The notes: generated by a model not told the origin, from the sequence alone. Counted from the first letter of the stretch, positions 1 through 8,979 are shown. The stretch is 64,000 nucleotides of DNA from a bacterium (GCA_004563195.1 SFTJ01000021.1:1-64000); one strand, 5' to 3'. Made by a program: numbers and translations.

Positions 1-427
1 TAAATGGCTGTTATTCGCCATAGTTTTCCTGAATACCAAACATAGTTGAAATTAATACAATCTTTGTTACCTGAAATATAAGTTATGCCATCTTCTTCTA
101 CTTTGGTTTTACATGAAGAATCACTTGGATTATTAATACTTTCAATTATTTGATCTTTAAATGTTTTATTAGATAATTCTAAATAAGATATATAACTATT
201 ATTTTGTAATATTAAAATACAACCAGTTTCATTAATTCTTGTTACATAATCTTTAACATCATCAGACACCAAACTATCATTTTTTAAATTATTTAAACCA
301 GTATTCATATTAACAAATATTAATTCCGAATTATCATTAATTCCCATAGCTTCAAATAAATTATAACAATACGTTTTATTATTATCTAAATCACTACAAC
401 TTAATTTTTTATAATCATTATTAATTG
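1..427 (-). CDS. Partial low-GC ORF, Firmicutes-like (DUF6273-like C-terminal motif), both ends missing
   Basis: The minus strand is open across this whole stretch without a stop. It encodes an Asn/Asp/Ile/Lys-rich protein with segments such as EAMGINDNSELIFVNMN and, near base 1, VWYSGKLWRITAI. From memory, the W-Y-S-G-K-L-W-R-I motif is typical of prepilin-like or DUF6273-type surface proteins of low-GC Firmicutes such as RF39. Base composition is about one fifth G+C and codons almost always end in A or T, unlike every other gene in the window. There is no start codon at the rimM side and the C-terminus runs off the window. I read it as the inside of a gene truncated by an assembly join near 420-428. 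Family assignment is a recollection, not a search result. Confidence 0.6.
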
Positions 428-958
428 TTACCAATCGAACAAACCTTCGGGAAAGTCTACTTCAAGCACTTTACCTTCGTCATCAATATCTACTATAAAA
501 TCGTCGACTGCCGGAGCCGGATATGTGCCATCTTCGTTTTTGATAAAAAACAACACGGCTTTGGGACTATCATACACATCTACTATTTCCCCCAGCTCGC
601 TACCATCGATTGAACGAACTTTGAAACCTATGAAATAATCGATAGGCAATCTGTCGCAATCTTCTTCGGCAGAAATCTCGGAAAACTCCTTTTTTAGCAC
701 ATATATATCCTTGTTAACCAATGTTTTCACTGTCACATCACTATCGAAGCCGTCGATTGTAAGAAGTGCTGTTTCAGATGTTTTGGGGCGAATTTTCTCG
801 ATAAAGAAAGGCACAAAAATACCGTCAATATCAACCACTATACACGAAAATTTGCGAAAAGCATCTAATTCGCAGTCAAGTGTGGCCGAAATTTCGCCTT
901 TCACGCCATGCGCTTTGTTGAAAATGCCTATGTTTATTATTTCTTCTCGGGTAATCAT
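428..958 (-). CDS. rimM: 16S rRNA processing protein RimM
   Basis: RimM is a ribosome assembly factor that binds ribosomal protein S19 and helps mature the 30S head. The 176-residue length is normal. The N-terminal RimM barrel carries the family motif with IFNKAHGVKGE near residues 12-22, and a PRC-barrel domain occupies roughly 105-176, ending EGLFDW. It is the last gene of a leftward group after tsaB and the DUF4290 gene, with 30 bases between its ATG and the previous stop. Its stop codon lies directly beside the low-GC segment, so whatever normally follows it in this genome is not visible. Confidence 0.93.
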   Translation of the reverse strand: MITREEIINIGIFNKAHGVKGEISATLDCELDAFRKFSCIVVDIDGIFVPFFIEKIRPKTSETALLTIDGFDSDVTVKTLVNKDIYVLKKEFSEISAEEDCDRLPIDYFIGFKVRSIDGSELGEIVDVYDSPKAVLFFIKNEDGTYPAPAVDDFIVDIDDEGKVLEVDFPEGLFDW

Positions 959-988
959 AGATAAATATTGGTAAGGCAGGATATTTGT

Positions 989-1615
989 TTACTTTTTCTT
1001 CTTCGATTTCTTGGCAGGAGCAGGTGCGGGAGCTTCCTTAAATTCGTGCAGATGCCATTTTTCGGGATCAATATCAATCTTGCCTTCCGAAATTTCACGA
1101 AGGTCGTTGAATACGCGCGCATCGTCTACTCCATCCTTGCTGATAGAGAGAAGCACCTTTTTCATATGGTTGGCAATGAGCATTATCAACTCATCGCGCT
1201 CTTCACCCTCGTCATAAGTGCAAGCTTGCTTTATCATGTCCACCATAATCTTGCCGTAGTGGCGGTAGCGAGTATTCTCTTCGTTGTACGGAATGGTTTC
1301 GGGCTTGATTTTGAGCTTTTCCTGATTGATGATTTCGTAAGGGAAATCGATATCGAGCTTAAAATCGCTCATTATTGCCAAGTGGTCCCAAAGAATATGC
1401 TTTGAATCCTCCTCTTCGCGAAGTTGCGGCACTATGTTGCCCATCACTTGCACTATCGAGTAGGCACATCGAGTGCGCTCCTCGCGGTCCTCGATAGTAA
1501 GGCAGTGGTTCACCATCTGCTGGATGTTTCTACCATACTCAGGCAAGGCAAGTTGCGAACGCTCAGAGTTGTATTCAAGCAATTTCTTGTCGCCGTAATT
1601 ATTTGTTTCGTTCAT
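989..1615 (-). CDS. DUF4290 family protein
   Basis: A 208-residue soluble protein of a Bacteroidota-specific family of unknown function (DUF4290). The N-terminal half is a helical region beginning with a conserved LEYNSERSQLALPEYGRNIQ stretch. The end is a low-complexity Ala/Pro run followed by a lysine-rich tail (KKSKKKK at 202-208), which could bind nucleic acid, though that is inference. It sits between tsaB (38 bases upstream) and rimM (30 bases downstream) on the same strand. The placement suggests a role near translation or ribosome maturation. No signal peptide or membrane segment is visible. Confidence 0.85.
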   Translation of the reverse strand: MNETNNYGDKKLLEYNSERSQLALPEYGRNIQQMVNHCLTIEDREERTRCAYSIVQVMGNIVPQLREEEDSKHILWDHLAIMSDFKLDIDFPYEIINQEKLKIKPETIPYNEENTRYRHYGKIMVDMIKQACTYDEGEERDELIMLIANHMKKVLLSISKDGVDDARVFNDLREISEGKIDIDPEKWHLHEFKEAPAPAPAKKSKKKK

Positions 1616-1653
1616 ATGCTGGTTTTTGTTGTTCGTTGTTGTTAATTAAGCCG

Positions 1654-2340
1654 TCACAGCACCTTGTTTTTAGGCGTAGTGGCTTGAAATTCTTTAAGAT
1701 AGAGCGGTGTGGAATATGCCACATCTATAAACTCTCCACGTCGGAAAGCGCGTTCGGCAAGTGCAATCATGTCAATAGCCACCGGCTTGGTTTCGGTGAG
1801 ATAAGCGGCATTCTCCACTTGCGACATTTCTTTCCACTTCTTGGCGCCGTTGCCTATAAAAAGCAGTTTGTTGGCATATCCTTTAAATGAGTTTTCGTCG
1901 AGTATCATAGCCTGAGGCGGCAAAATCTCTTCGAGAGCATTGTTATAGATAGCCGTATACACTTCGTTGCGACGGGCATCAATCATCGGCACATAATAGG
2001 CATCATCCTCATTGAAGCGGCTGAACATAGCCGCCACGCTCAGCAACTGCAAGGTGTTGACGCCGATAAGTGGCACATCGTATCCGAAACACAACCCCTT
2101 GGCTGCCGAAAGCCCTATGCGCAGACCGGTGTAAGAACCCGGGCCTATGCTCACTGCCACGGCATCGAGTTTTATTTCTCTACTTGTAATATATTTTACC
2201 ATATCGTCGAGAAACACGCTCAACATGGTTGAGTGATTGTTTCCATCATAATCTTCGTGATGTTCGAGCACTTCGCCATCGCACGACAATGCCACTGAGC
2301 ATACGGTTGTGGAGGTCTCTATATTTAGTATATTTGCCAT
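1654..2340 (-). CDS. tsaB: tRNA threonylcarbamoyladenosine biosynthesis protein TsaB
   Basis: TsaB is the inactive-paralogue partner of TsaD in the complex that makes N6-threonylcarbamoyladenosine at position 37 of ANN-decoding tRNAs. The 228-residue protein has the ASKHA fold start (NILNIETSTT) and the family motif GPGSYTGLR at 66-74. It is the first gene of the leftward tsaB-DUF4290-rimM run. A TAAATTTG promoter box lies 19 bases before its ATG, back to back with the promoter of yicC on the other strand. Confidence 0.92.
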   Translation of the reverse strand: MANILNIETSTTVCSVALSCDGEVLEHHEDYDGNNHSTMLSVFLDDMVKYITSREIKLDAVAVSIGPGSYTGLRIGLSAAKGLCFGYDVPLIGVNTLQLLSVAAMFSRFNEDDAYYVPMIDARRNEVYTAIYNNALEEILPPQAMILDENSFKGYANKLLFIGNGAKKWKEMSQVENAAYLTETKPVAIDMIALAERAFRRGEFIDVAYSTPLYLKEFQATTPKNKVL

Positions 2341-2358
2341 ATCAATTAAAATTCTTTA

Positions 2359-2366
2359 CAAATTTA
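2359..2366 (-). promoter_or_regulatory. -7 promoter box of tsaB
   Basis: TAAATTTG on the minus strand matches the Bacteroidota -7 consensus TAnnTTTG. The tsaB ATG follows 18 bases later. No clear TTTG -33 element is seen at the expected spacing. Confidence 0.55.
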
Positions 2367-2409
2367 CGAATTTTCTTCCTTTTATTATAATTGATTGGAA
2401 TTATCGCAT

Positions 2410-2417
2410 TAAATTTG
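2410..2417 (+). promoter_or_regulatory. -7 promoter box of the yicC-gmk-nadD group
   Basis: TAAATTTG on the plus strand ends 16 bases before the ATG at 2434. The bases after it (GTAGAAAATTCTTGAAA) closely resemble the leaders of nusB and the 538-residue ABC-F gene in this window. Confidence 0.6.
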
Positions 2418-2433
2418 TAGAAAATTCTTGAAA

Positions 2434-3312
2434 ATGATACTATCAATGACTGGTTTCGGCAAGGCAGTTGCCGTTTTCGAAAACAAAAAAATCACTGCCG
2501 AAATAAAATCGCTTAATAGTAAGCAACTCGATTTGGCTGTTCGTCTGCCACAAACATACCGTTCAAGTGAACTCGATTTTCGTAACGAAGTAGCAAAAAC
2601 GCTCGAACGAGGCAAAGTGGATTTGCTTATCTATTGTGAGGATATTGAGTCGGCCAACGACCATAGCATCAATATGCCCATTGTTAAGAAATATAAGGAA
2701 CAGATTGAAGCAATGTCGAAAGAGCTCAATCTGCCGGAGCCTGCCGATTGGTATGCCACATTGCTCCGTCTGCCCGACTCGATAAAAAACGACAACGCAT
2801 CGGCCGATGTTTCCGATGAAGAGATTGCTACTGTGTCGGGAGTATTGGCGAATGCTATTAAGGCTCTCGTGGAATTCCGCACTCAAGAGGGCGTGCGCCT
2901 CGAAGCATTCTTCAGAGAAAAAATTGCTGCCATTCAGCAACTTCTTAACCAGGTGGCACAATACGAACAACAACGAGTGGCGAAAATCAAAGCCCGCATC
3001 GAAGAAGCTCTTGCCAAACTCGAAAATGTGGAATATGACCGCAATCGTTTCGAGCAAGAGATGATTTTCTACATCGAAAAACTCGACATCAACGAAGAGA
3101 AACTTCGCTTGCAAAATCACCTCGATTACTTCCTTAAAACCCTTGAGGACGGTCACGGACAAGGCAAGAAATTAGGCTTCATATCTCAAGAAATGGGACG
3201 TGAAATCAACACTTTAGGTTCTAAGGCCAATCAAGCAGATTTGCAGAAGATTGTGGTGATGATGAAGGACCAGCTCGAGCAGATAAAAGAACAAGTGTTA
3301 AATGTAATGTAA
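2434..3312 (+). CDS. yicC: YicC/YloC family endoribonuclease
   Basis: YicC-type proteins are oligomeric endoribonucleases linked to small-RNA turnover in other bacteria. The N-terminal domain begins with SMTGFG, a hallmark of the family, and the C-terminal DUF1732 domain carries ISQEMGREINTLGSKA. A coiled, Glu/Lys-rich helical region lies between. I place the start at the ATG at 2434 (292 residues). A TTG codon at 2428 would add two residues but sits closer to the promoter box. It leads a tight rightward run: gmk starts 4 bases after its stop. Confidence 0.88.
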   Translation: MILSMTGFGKAVAVFENKKITAEIKSLNSKQLDLAVRLPQTYRSSELDFRNEVAKTLERGKVDLLIYCEDIESANDHSINMPIVKKYKEQIEAMSKELNLPEPADWYATLLRLPDSIKNDNASADVSDEEIATVSGVLANAIKALVEFRTQEGVRLEAFFREKIAAIQQLLNQVAQYEQQRVAKIKARIEEALAKLENVEYDRNRFEQEMIFYIEKLDINEEKLRLQNHLDYFLKTLEDGHGQGKKLGFISQEMGREINTLGSKANQADLQKIVVMMKDQLEQIKEQVLNVM

Positions 3313-3316
3313 CCAT

Positions 3317-3895
3317 ATGGCAAACAACGGAAAACTAATAATAATTTCCGCCCCGTCGGGCACCGGTAAATCTACAATTATAGGCAGAATAATCGACGAC
3401 CCGGCACTGCGTCTTGAGTTCTCAATATCTGCCACTACCCGCTCGCCGCGCGAAGGTGAAGTGAATGGTGTGCACTATCATTTTCTCTCAGTCGAAGAGT
3501 TTAAGGATGCTATTGCCAACGATGGCTTGGTGGAATATGAAGAGGTGTATCCCGGACGCTTCTACGGAACTCTAAAAAGCGAGATCGCACGTATTCAAGA
3601 GAAAGGCAACAACGCCATTCTCGACATCGACGTTAAGGGTGGAGTGAACGTGAAGCGAATGTATGGCGATAATGCCCGCTCTATATTCATTATGCCTCCA
3701 AGCATCGAGACGCTTCGCCAACGACTCCTCTCTCGAGCCACCGATTCTATCGAAGCCATCAACCAGCGCGTGGATAAAGCCGCTTTTGAACTCACTTTCA
3801 GCGACAAATTCGACAAGCAAGTGGTTAACGACGACCTCGACAAGGCTGTGGAAGAAACTCGTCAACTCATTTTGGATTTCATAAAGCAACCATAA
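3317..3895 (+). CDS. gmk: Guanylate kinase
   Basis: Catalyses ATP-dependent conversion of GMP to GDP, an essential cytoplasmic step for GTP, dGTP and ppGpp pools. The 192-residue protein has the P-loop SAPSGTGKST at 11-20 and the GMP-binding ATTRSPREGE stretch near 40. Length and layout are standard. It lies 4 bases after yicC and 4 bases before nadD, so the three genes are probably one transcript; the yicC-gmk pairing is common in bacteria. Confidence 0.96.
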   Translation: MANNGKLIIISAPSGTGKSTIIGRIIDDPALRLEFSISATTRSPREGEVNGVHYHFLSVEEFKDAIANDGLVEYEEVYPGRFYGTLKSEIARIQEKGNNAILDIDVKGGVNVKRMYGDNARSIFIMPPSIETLRQRLLSRATDSIEAINQRVDKAAFELTFSDKFDKQVVNDDLDKAVEETRQLILDFIKQP

Positions 3896-3899
3896 TTCA

Positions 3900-4475
3900 A
3901 TGAAAATCGGCATATTCGGCGGGTCGTACAACCCTATTCACACCGGTCACGCTATTATAGCCAATTATATAGCTCAAAATTGCGATTTCGATGCTATATG
4001 GATGCTTGTGTCGCCTCAAAATCCTCTCAAGGATGGCACTAAAGGAGCTTCTGATTACGATCGCATAAGAATGGTGGAAATGGTGTCGCGACGAATTGAC
4101 AAGGTGAGTACATCGGCGTTTGAGTTCACTCTCAATGCTCCGTATTACACATATAATACACTGTGTGCCCTATCGCAAAAGTTTCCGGAACATGAATTTA
4201 CGCTGATAATCGGAGCTGACAATTGGGCAAGCTTTCACCGATGGGAAAAGCACGAACAGATAGCAGAGCAATACCAAATCATGGTATACCCTCGCCGCGG
4301 ATATGATGTAGAGATTCCCGAGCATCAGCGCCGGAATGTGCATTTGGTGGATGCTCCGATGATTGAACTGTCGTCTACCGAAATTCGCGCTGCAGTAGCA
4401 GAGCAAAAAAATATGAGCTTTTACCTCCCTGCCGATGTGTATCAATATATTCTTGAACATAAATTATATATGTAA
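3900..4475 (+). CDS. nadD: Nicotinate-nucleotide adenylyltransferase
   Basis: Adenylates nicotinate mononucleotide to deamido-NAD in NAD synthesis. The 191-residue protein has the nucleotidyltransferase start GIFGGSYNPIHTGH (residues 4-17) with the HxGH motif. The C-terminal SSTEIR motif near residue 164 corresponds to the ISxTxxR signature. Its stop codon shares one base with the start of the next gene (TAATG at 4473-4477), indicating translational coupling with the DUF5063 gene. Confidence 0.95.
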   Translation: MKIGIFGGSYNPIHTGHAIIANYIAQNCDFDAIWMLVSPQNPLKDGTKGASDYDRIRMVEMVSRRIDKVSTSAFEFTLNAPYYTYNTLCALSQKFPEHEFTLIIGADNWASFHRWEKHEQIAEQYQIMVYPRRGYDVEIPEHQRRNVHLVDAPMIELSSTEIRAAVAEQKNMSFYLPADVYQYILEHKLYM

Positions 4476-4987
4476 TGGAAAATTCGAAATTAGCACCCAA
4501 CAGTTTGGCATTTATAGCCCTTTCTAACGAATTCTGTAGCGCGATAGAAAATGCTTTGGAGTTTGAGAAAGAAGACTTTGTGGCAAAAATGCTAAAAATG
4601 TTGCCTCGCATCTATATGACAGTCACCGATATCGACATCGAGGAATCGAACGAAGATTACTATGCGCTACCCTATCTCGACGAGAGCGTTTACGATAATC
4701 TGCGGTCGCAACTTGCCGCATTGATGGGCGAAGACGATGTGTTTCTCGAAACTTTCGAAGAGGATATGAAATATTCCGACGCACCCGTGTCGGCAACTAT
4801 TTCAGAAGACCTCGCCGACATATATCAGCAATTGTATAATTTTGTAGCATCGGTTCGTGATGTCGACACCGAAGCCATCAATTCTATAATCATCACTTGC
4901 AAGGAGGATTTTGCCTCATATTGGGGTCAAACACTTTGCAATGTGCTCAGAGCACTGCACTCTGTGTTCTACAATAAACAAGATTAG
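4475..4987 (+). CDS. DUF5063 family protein
   Basis: A 170-residue acidic, all-helical cytoplasmic protein of the DUF5063 family, found mainly in Bacteroidota and of unknown function. It has no signal peptide or membrane segment. The start overlaps the nadD stop by one base, so expression is likely coupled to nadD. The M18 aminopeptidase gene follows after 38 bases. I see no catalytic motif and do not assign a function. Confidence 0.8.
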   Translation: MENSKLAPNSLAFIALSNEFCSAIENALEFEKEDFVAKMLKMLPRIYMTVTDIDIEESNEDYYALPYLDESVYDNLRSQLAALMGEDDVFLETFEEDMKYSDAPVSATISEDLADIYQQLYNFVASVRDVDTEAINSIIITCKEDFASYWGQTLCNVLRALHSVFYNKQD

Positions 4988-5025
4988 TCAACAAACATAA
5001 CATCCATATCAACACATTATATATC

Positions 5026-6315
5026 ATGAACACCTACATCGAATCACTTTTGAAATTTATGGACTCAAGTGTGTGCAATTTTCTTGCAGTCGACACCATA
5101 AAGAAAGTCCTTGTAGCTAACGGTTTTGTGGAGAAGCGTCTCGAAGATGCATTCACTTGCCAAGCAGGCGAAAAATTCTTTGTAACGAAAAACGATTCGG
5201 CAATATTTGCAGTTACGGTGGGCTCAAAGCCCGTTTCGGAAACCGGATTTAAGATAATTTCCGCACATAGCGATTCGCCATGCTTCCGCATCAAGCCAAA
5301 TCCGGAGATGGTGAGTGGCGACGGATTGGTGCGTCTCAACACCGAAGTATATGGCGGCCCCATCCTTTACACTTGGTTCGATCGTCCATTGTCGCTTGCC
5401 GGTAGAGTGATTCTTAAAGGCAAATCGGCATTGCATCCGGTGACCCGCCTACTCAAAATCGACAATCCCATACTCGTGATTCCTCATTTGGCAATACACT
5501 TCAATCGTTCGGTAAATGAAGGCAATCCGCTATCAAAGCAAAAGGATATGCTCCCTATCCTCACCCGCATTTCGAGCAGCCTCGAAGCTAATAATTTACT
5601 CATTAATTATGTGGCAAAAAGCCTCGATGTGTCGGTAGCCGACATTCTCGACTTCGATCTCTTTGTCTACGACACCGAAAAAGCTTGCGTGGTGGGTTTG
5701 AACGACGAATTTGTGCTTTCGGGCCGTCTCGACGATTTGAGTATGGCACATGCAGCCATCACAGCTATCACTGAGGCTACCGATAGCGAAGCCACATGCG
5801 TGAGCGCAATCTTCGACAACGAAGAAACCGGAAGCGGCACAAAACAAGGAGCACACTCACCTGTTTTGACCAATATCCTGCGCCGAGTAGCCACTTGCCA
5901 AGGTGTGGATTTCGACGGTTTCTGCAGAGCTGTGAGCAAATCGTTCCTTATTTCGGCCGATAATGCCCATGCCTATCACCCCAACTATGGCGAGAAGTAC
6001 GATCCCACCAATCACCCGGCAATCGGCGGCGGCCCGGTAATTAAGATTAACGCTAATTGTAAATATATGACCGATGCACATTCGGCAGCTATTTTCAAGA
6101 GCCTGTGCATCGAAGCCGGATCGCCATATCAATATTTCGTAAACCATTCCGATGTAGCCGGAGGCTCTACTTTGGGCAATATTTTCACCGGACAACTCGA
6201 TATAGAAGGCGTGGACGTGGGTAGCCCATTACTCGCTATGCACTCTGTGAGAGAAACAGCAAGCACCGACGACCACGTGAATATGATAAAAGTATTTAAA
6301 CATTTTTTTAGTTGA
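5026..6315 (+). CDS. M18 family aminopeptidase (aspartyl aminopeptidase)
   Basis: A zinc exopeptidase that removes N-terminal, often acidic, residues from peptides in the cytoplasm. The 429-residue length fits the family. Metal-ligand regions are visible: HSDSPCFRIKP near 81, FDNEETGSGTKQGAHS near 263 and HSDVAGGSTLGN near 377. The family motif with NTEVYGGP and TWFDRPL follows the first histidine. No export signal is present. It is probably the last gene of the yicC group; no terminator is seen before the promoter of the next gene. Confidence 0.92.
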   Translation: MNTYIESLLKFMDSSVCNFLAVDTIKKVLVANGFVEKRLEDAFTCQAGEKFFVTKNDSAIFAVTVGSKPVSETGFKIISAHSDSPCFRIKPNPEMVSGDGLVRLNTEVYGGPILYTWFDRPLSLAGRVILKGKSALHPVTRLLKIDNPILVIPHLAIHFNRSVNEGNPLSKQKDMLPILTRISSSLEANNLLINYVAKSLDVSVADILDFDLFVYDTEKACVVGLNDEFVLSGRLDDLSMAHAAITAITEATDSEATCVSAIFDNEETGSGTKQGAHSPVLTNILRRVATCQGVDFDGFCRAVSKSFLISADNAHAYHPNYGEKYDPTNHPAIGGGPVIKINANCKYMTDAHSAAIFKSLCIEAGSPYQYFVNHSDVAGGSTLGNIFTGQLDIEGVDVGSPLLAMHSVRETASTDDHVNMIKVFKHFFS

Positions 6316-6328
6316 TTTGCCTTTTTGT

Positions 6329-6359
6329 TTTGAAAATTCTAATAATTTGCTTAAATTTG
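6329..6359 (+). promoter_or_regulatory. Promoter of the phosphohexomutase gene
   Basis: TTTG at 6329-6332, a 19-base spacer, then TAAATTTG at 6352-6359. This is a full match to the Bacteroidota -33/-7 promoter layout. The predicted leader is about 30 bases. Confidence 0.75.
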
Positions 6360-6393
6360 TTACTAATAAACACTTAAACTAAATTAGCATATA

Positions 6394-8142
6394 ATGAAAG
6401 ACGAACAACTTTTAAAACAAGTAACTGAGAAAGCTCAAGTATGGTTGGGTGAAGGTTATGATGCCGACACCAGAGCAGCCGTAAAGGCAATGCTTGAAAA
6501 TGAAGATAAGACCGATCTTATCGAATGTTTCTACAAAGACCTTGAATTTGGTACAGGTGGCTTGCGTGGTATTATGGGCGTTGGCTCTAATCGTATGAAC
6601 ATCTACACCGTAGGTTCTGCTACACAAGGCCTTGCAAACTACCTAAAGGATGCGTTTAAAGACCTCGAACAGATTAAAGTAGTTGTAGGACACGATGTGA
6701 GAAACAACAGCCGTTTGTTTGCCGAAATCGTAGCAAACATTTTCTCGGCTAATGGCATTAAGGTATATCTTTTCGACGATAGCCGCCCAACTCCGGAAAT
6801 GTCGTTTGCTATCCGCGAACTTGGTTGCCAAAGTGGTGTAATCATCACAGCATCTCACAATCCTAAGGAATATAACGGATACAAGGCTTATTGGAACGAC
6901 GGTGCTCAAATGACAGCTCCGCACGATAAGAACACTATCGACTACGTCAACAAGATTAGCGGTGTGGAAGAAGTGAAATTCGAAGGCAATAAGGACCTTA
7001 TCGAAATCATCGGCGCCGAAATGGATAAGATTTATCTCGATAGAATCAAGACCCTTTCACTCAGTCCTGATGTTATCGAACGCCACAAGGACCTCAAGAT
7101 TGTCTACACTCCTATTCACGGTACAGGTAAGAACCTTATCCCGGCTTCACTTGCTAACTTTGGTTTCACCAATGTTATCCACGTTCCGGAACAAGATATC
7201 CAAAGCGGTGACTTCCCTACAGTTGACTCTCCTAACCCCGAAAATGCTTCGGCTATGGCTATGGCAATCGAAAAGGCTAAGGAAGTTGATGCCGACATCG
7301 TTATGGCTTCTGACCCTGATGCTGACCGTATTGGTGTGGTAATCAAGAACACTAAGGGCGAATACGAATTGGTTAACGGTAACCAAATCGTGATGATTTT
7401 CTTGTATTACTTGATGGCTCGTCGCAAGGAATTGAATTTGCTCAAGGGCAACGAATATATCGTTAAGACTATCGTAACCACCGATACAATCAAGGCAATT
7501 GCCGAAAAGCAAAACATCAAGATGTACGATGTATTCACCGGTTTCAAGTGGATTGCAAAGGTTATGCTCGAAAACGAAGGCAAGGCTCAATACCTTGGTG
7601 GTGGTGAAGAAAGCTACGGCTTCTTGGCACAAGACTTCGTTCGCGACAAGGACTCTGTTTCGGCTATCTCTTTGATGGCAGAAATCGCTGCTTGGGCTAA
7701 GGATAAGGGCTTCGACATGAACGCTATGCTTATCGACATATACAAGACTTACGGCTACTCTAAGGAAAAGGGTATCTCTTTGGTTCGTCAAGGCAAGTCG
7801 GGTGCCGAAGAAATTCAAGCTATCATGAAGCAATTCCGTGCTAATCCTCCTAAGGCCATCGTTGGCTCACCGGTTGTTACCGTTAAGGATTACGACACTC
7901 TCGAAGAGAAGAATATGATTACAGGCGAAGTTAAGAAGCTCGATATGCCTACCACTTCTAATGTTCTTCAGTTCTTCACCGAAGACGGCACTAAGATTTC
8001 TATCCGTCCGTCAGGTACCGAACCTAAGATTAAGTTCTACATCGAAATTCACGACACTCTCAACAGCGCCGAAGAATATGATGCCAAGAACCAATGGGCA
8101 GCTGCCAAGATTGAAGCTGTTGCTAAGGACTTAGGCGTTTAA
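6394..8142 (+). CDS. Phospho-sugar mutase (phosphoglucomutase/phosphomannomutase family)
   Basis: Interconverts hexose 1- and 6-phosphates (glucose or mannose) through a phosphoserine. The 582-residue length fits the PGM2/PMM2-like long form common in Bacteroidota. Landmarks are the catalytic TASHNPKEYNGYK near 151, the magnesium loop DPDADRIG near 308, the sugar loop GGGEESYGF near 405 and the phosphate loop RPSGTEPKIKFY near 540. It has its own promoter and terminator. Codon choice is strongly restricted (lysine almost always AAG, many GGT and GCT), suggesting high expression. Its glucose 1-phosphate product would feed the rfbA gene further along. Confidence 0.93.
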   Translation: MKDEQLLKQVTEKAQVWLGEGYDADTRAAVKAMLENEDKTDLIECFYKDLEFGTGGLRGIMGVGSNRMNIYTVGSATQGLANYLKDAFKDLEQIKVVVGHDVRNNSRLFAEIVANIFSANGIKVYLFDDSRPTPEMSFAIRELGCQSGVIITASHNPKEYNGYKAYWNDGAQMTAPHDKNTIDYVNKISGVEEVKFEGNKDLIEIIGAEMDKIYLDRIKTLSLSPDVIERHKDLKIVYTPIHGTGKNLIPASLANFGFTNVIHVPEQDIQSGDFPTVDSPNPENASAMAMAIEKAKEVDADIVMASDPDADRIGVVIKNTKGEYELVNGNQIVMIFLYYLMARRKELNLLKGNEYIVKTIVTTDTIKAIAEKQNIKMYDVFTGFKWIAKVMLENEGKAQYLGGGEESYGFLAQDFVRDKDSVSAISLMAEIAAWAKDKGFDMNAMLIDIYKTYGYSKEKGISLVRQGKSGAEEIQAIMKQFRANPPKAIVGSPVVTVKDYDTLEEKNMITGEVKKLDMPTTSNVLQFFTEDGTKISIRPSGTEPKIKFYIEIHDTLNSAEEYDAKNQWAAAKIEAVAKDLGV

Positions 8143-8177
8143 GTCGAAATATCTGACGACTAAACTCTGATATTACC

Positions 8178-8210
8178 GAGGCGTTCCTTCTCTAAGGGGC
8201 GCCTCTTCTT
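8178..8210 (+). terminator. Terminator after the phosphohexomutase
   Basis: GAGGCG at 8178-8183 pairs with CGCCTC at 8200-8205, followed by TTCTT. Confidence 0.75.
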
Positions 8211-8298
8211 GATTAGCTCTGCACCGCTAAGTGTGCCGCAGGAGATAATAATCCGCTCAAAAATAGATATAGTAAGAACCTAAATAATAAGTGAAATT

Positions 8299-8955
8299 AT
8301 GGATATTAACAGTATAATGGAACTATCATCACGACTCTTGGTGGCAATAGTGCTCGGAGGAATTATAGGCATAGAACGAGAATTTCGCGCCAAAGATGCC
8401 GGATTTCGCACTCACTTTCTGGTGTCGCTCGGCAGCGCGTTGTTTTGCATAGTGTCGCAATATGGATTTGGTGTTGACCTTAAGGATTCGTCGCGTGTGG
8501 CTGCCCAAGTGGTGTCGGGCATCGGTTTTCTCGGTGCCGGAACCATAATTTTTCACAAGAATATGGTGCACGGATTGACCACCGCTGCCGGACTTTGGGT
8601 GACAGCTGCCATTGGTCTCGCTTGCGGAACGGGCATGTTTTTGGCTGCGACTATTTCCACCGTATTCATAATTTTAGGGTTGGAAGTGCTGCATGCTTTT
8701 ATTCCCCAAATCGGCACTTACACCATTGTGCTCACTTTTTCCTCTACATCGAAGGAACGCATAAAGGAAATAGTCGACCAAATTAAGCGCGACAGCGTGG
8801 AATTGTTCTCCTACGAGTTAAAGCTGCGCAGAAATGCACAAGGCGAATACTACAATGCTCACATTGAGATAAAAGTGAAGCGCGACAACTACAATGAGGT
8901 GTTGATGAATCGTATGAGCGACTTCGACGATGTGACTATTACACGAATCGAATAA
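8299..8955 (+). CDS. MgtC/SapB family membrane protein
   Basis: A 218-residue inner-membrane protein. The N-terminal ~140 residues hold the MgtC transmembrane block, with the conserved GGIIGIEREFRAKDAGFRTH stretch after the first helix and GAGTIIFHKN in the middle. A soluble ACT-like domain of about 75 residues follows. MgtC-type proteins are linked to magnesium limitation, pH or intramembrane regulation in other bacteria; the role here is not known. No partner gene is adjacent; strong hairpins flank it on both sides, so it looks monocistronic. Confidence 0.88.
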   Translation: MDINSIMELSSRLLVAIVLGGIIGIEREFRAKDAGFRTHFLVSLGSALFCIVSQYGFGVDLKDSSRVAAQVVSGIGFLGAGTIIFHKNMVHGLTTAAGLWVTAAIGLACGTGMFLAATISTVFIILGLEVLHAFIPQIGTYTIVLTFSSTSKERIKEIVDQIKRDSVELFSYELKLRRNAQGEYYNAHIEIKVKRDNYNEVLMNRMSDFDDVTITRIE

Positions 8956-8979
8956 GATTACGCAAATATCACAAAAGAG

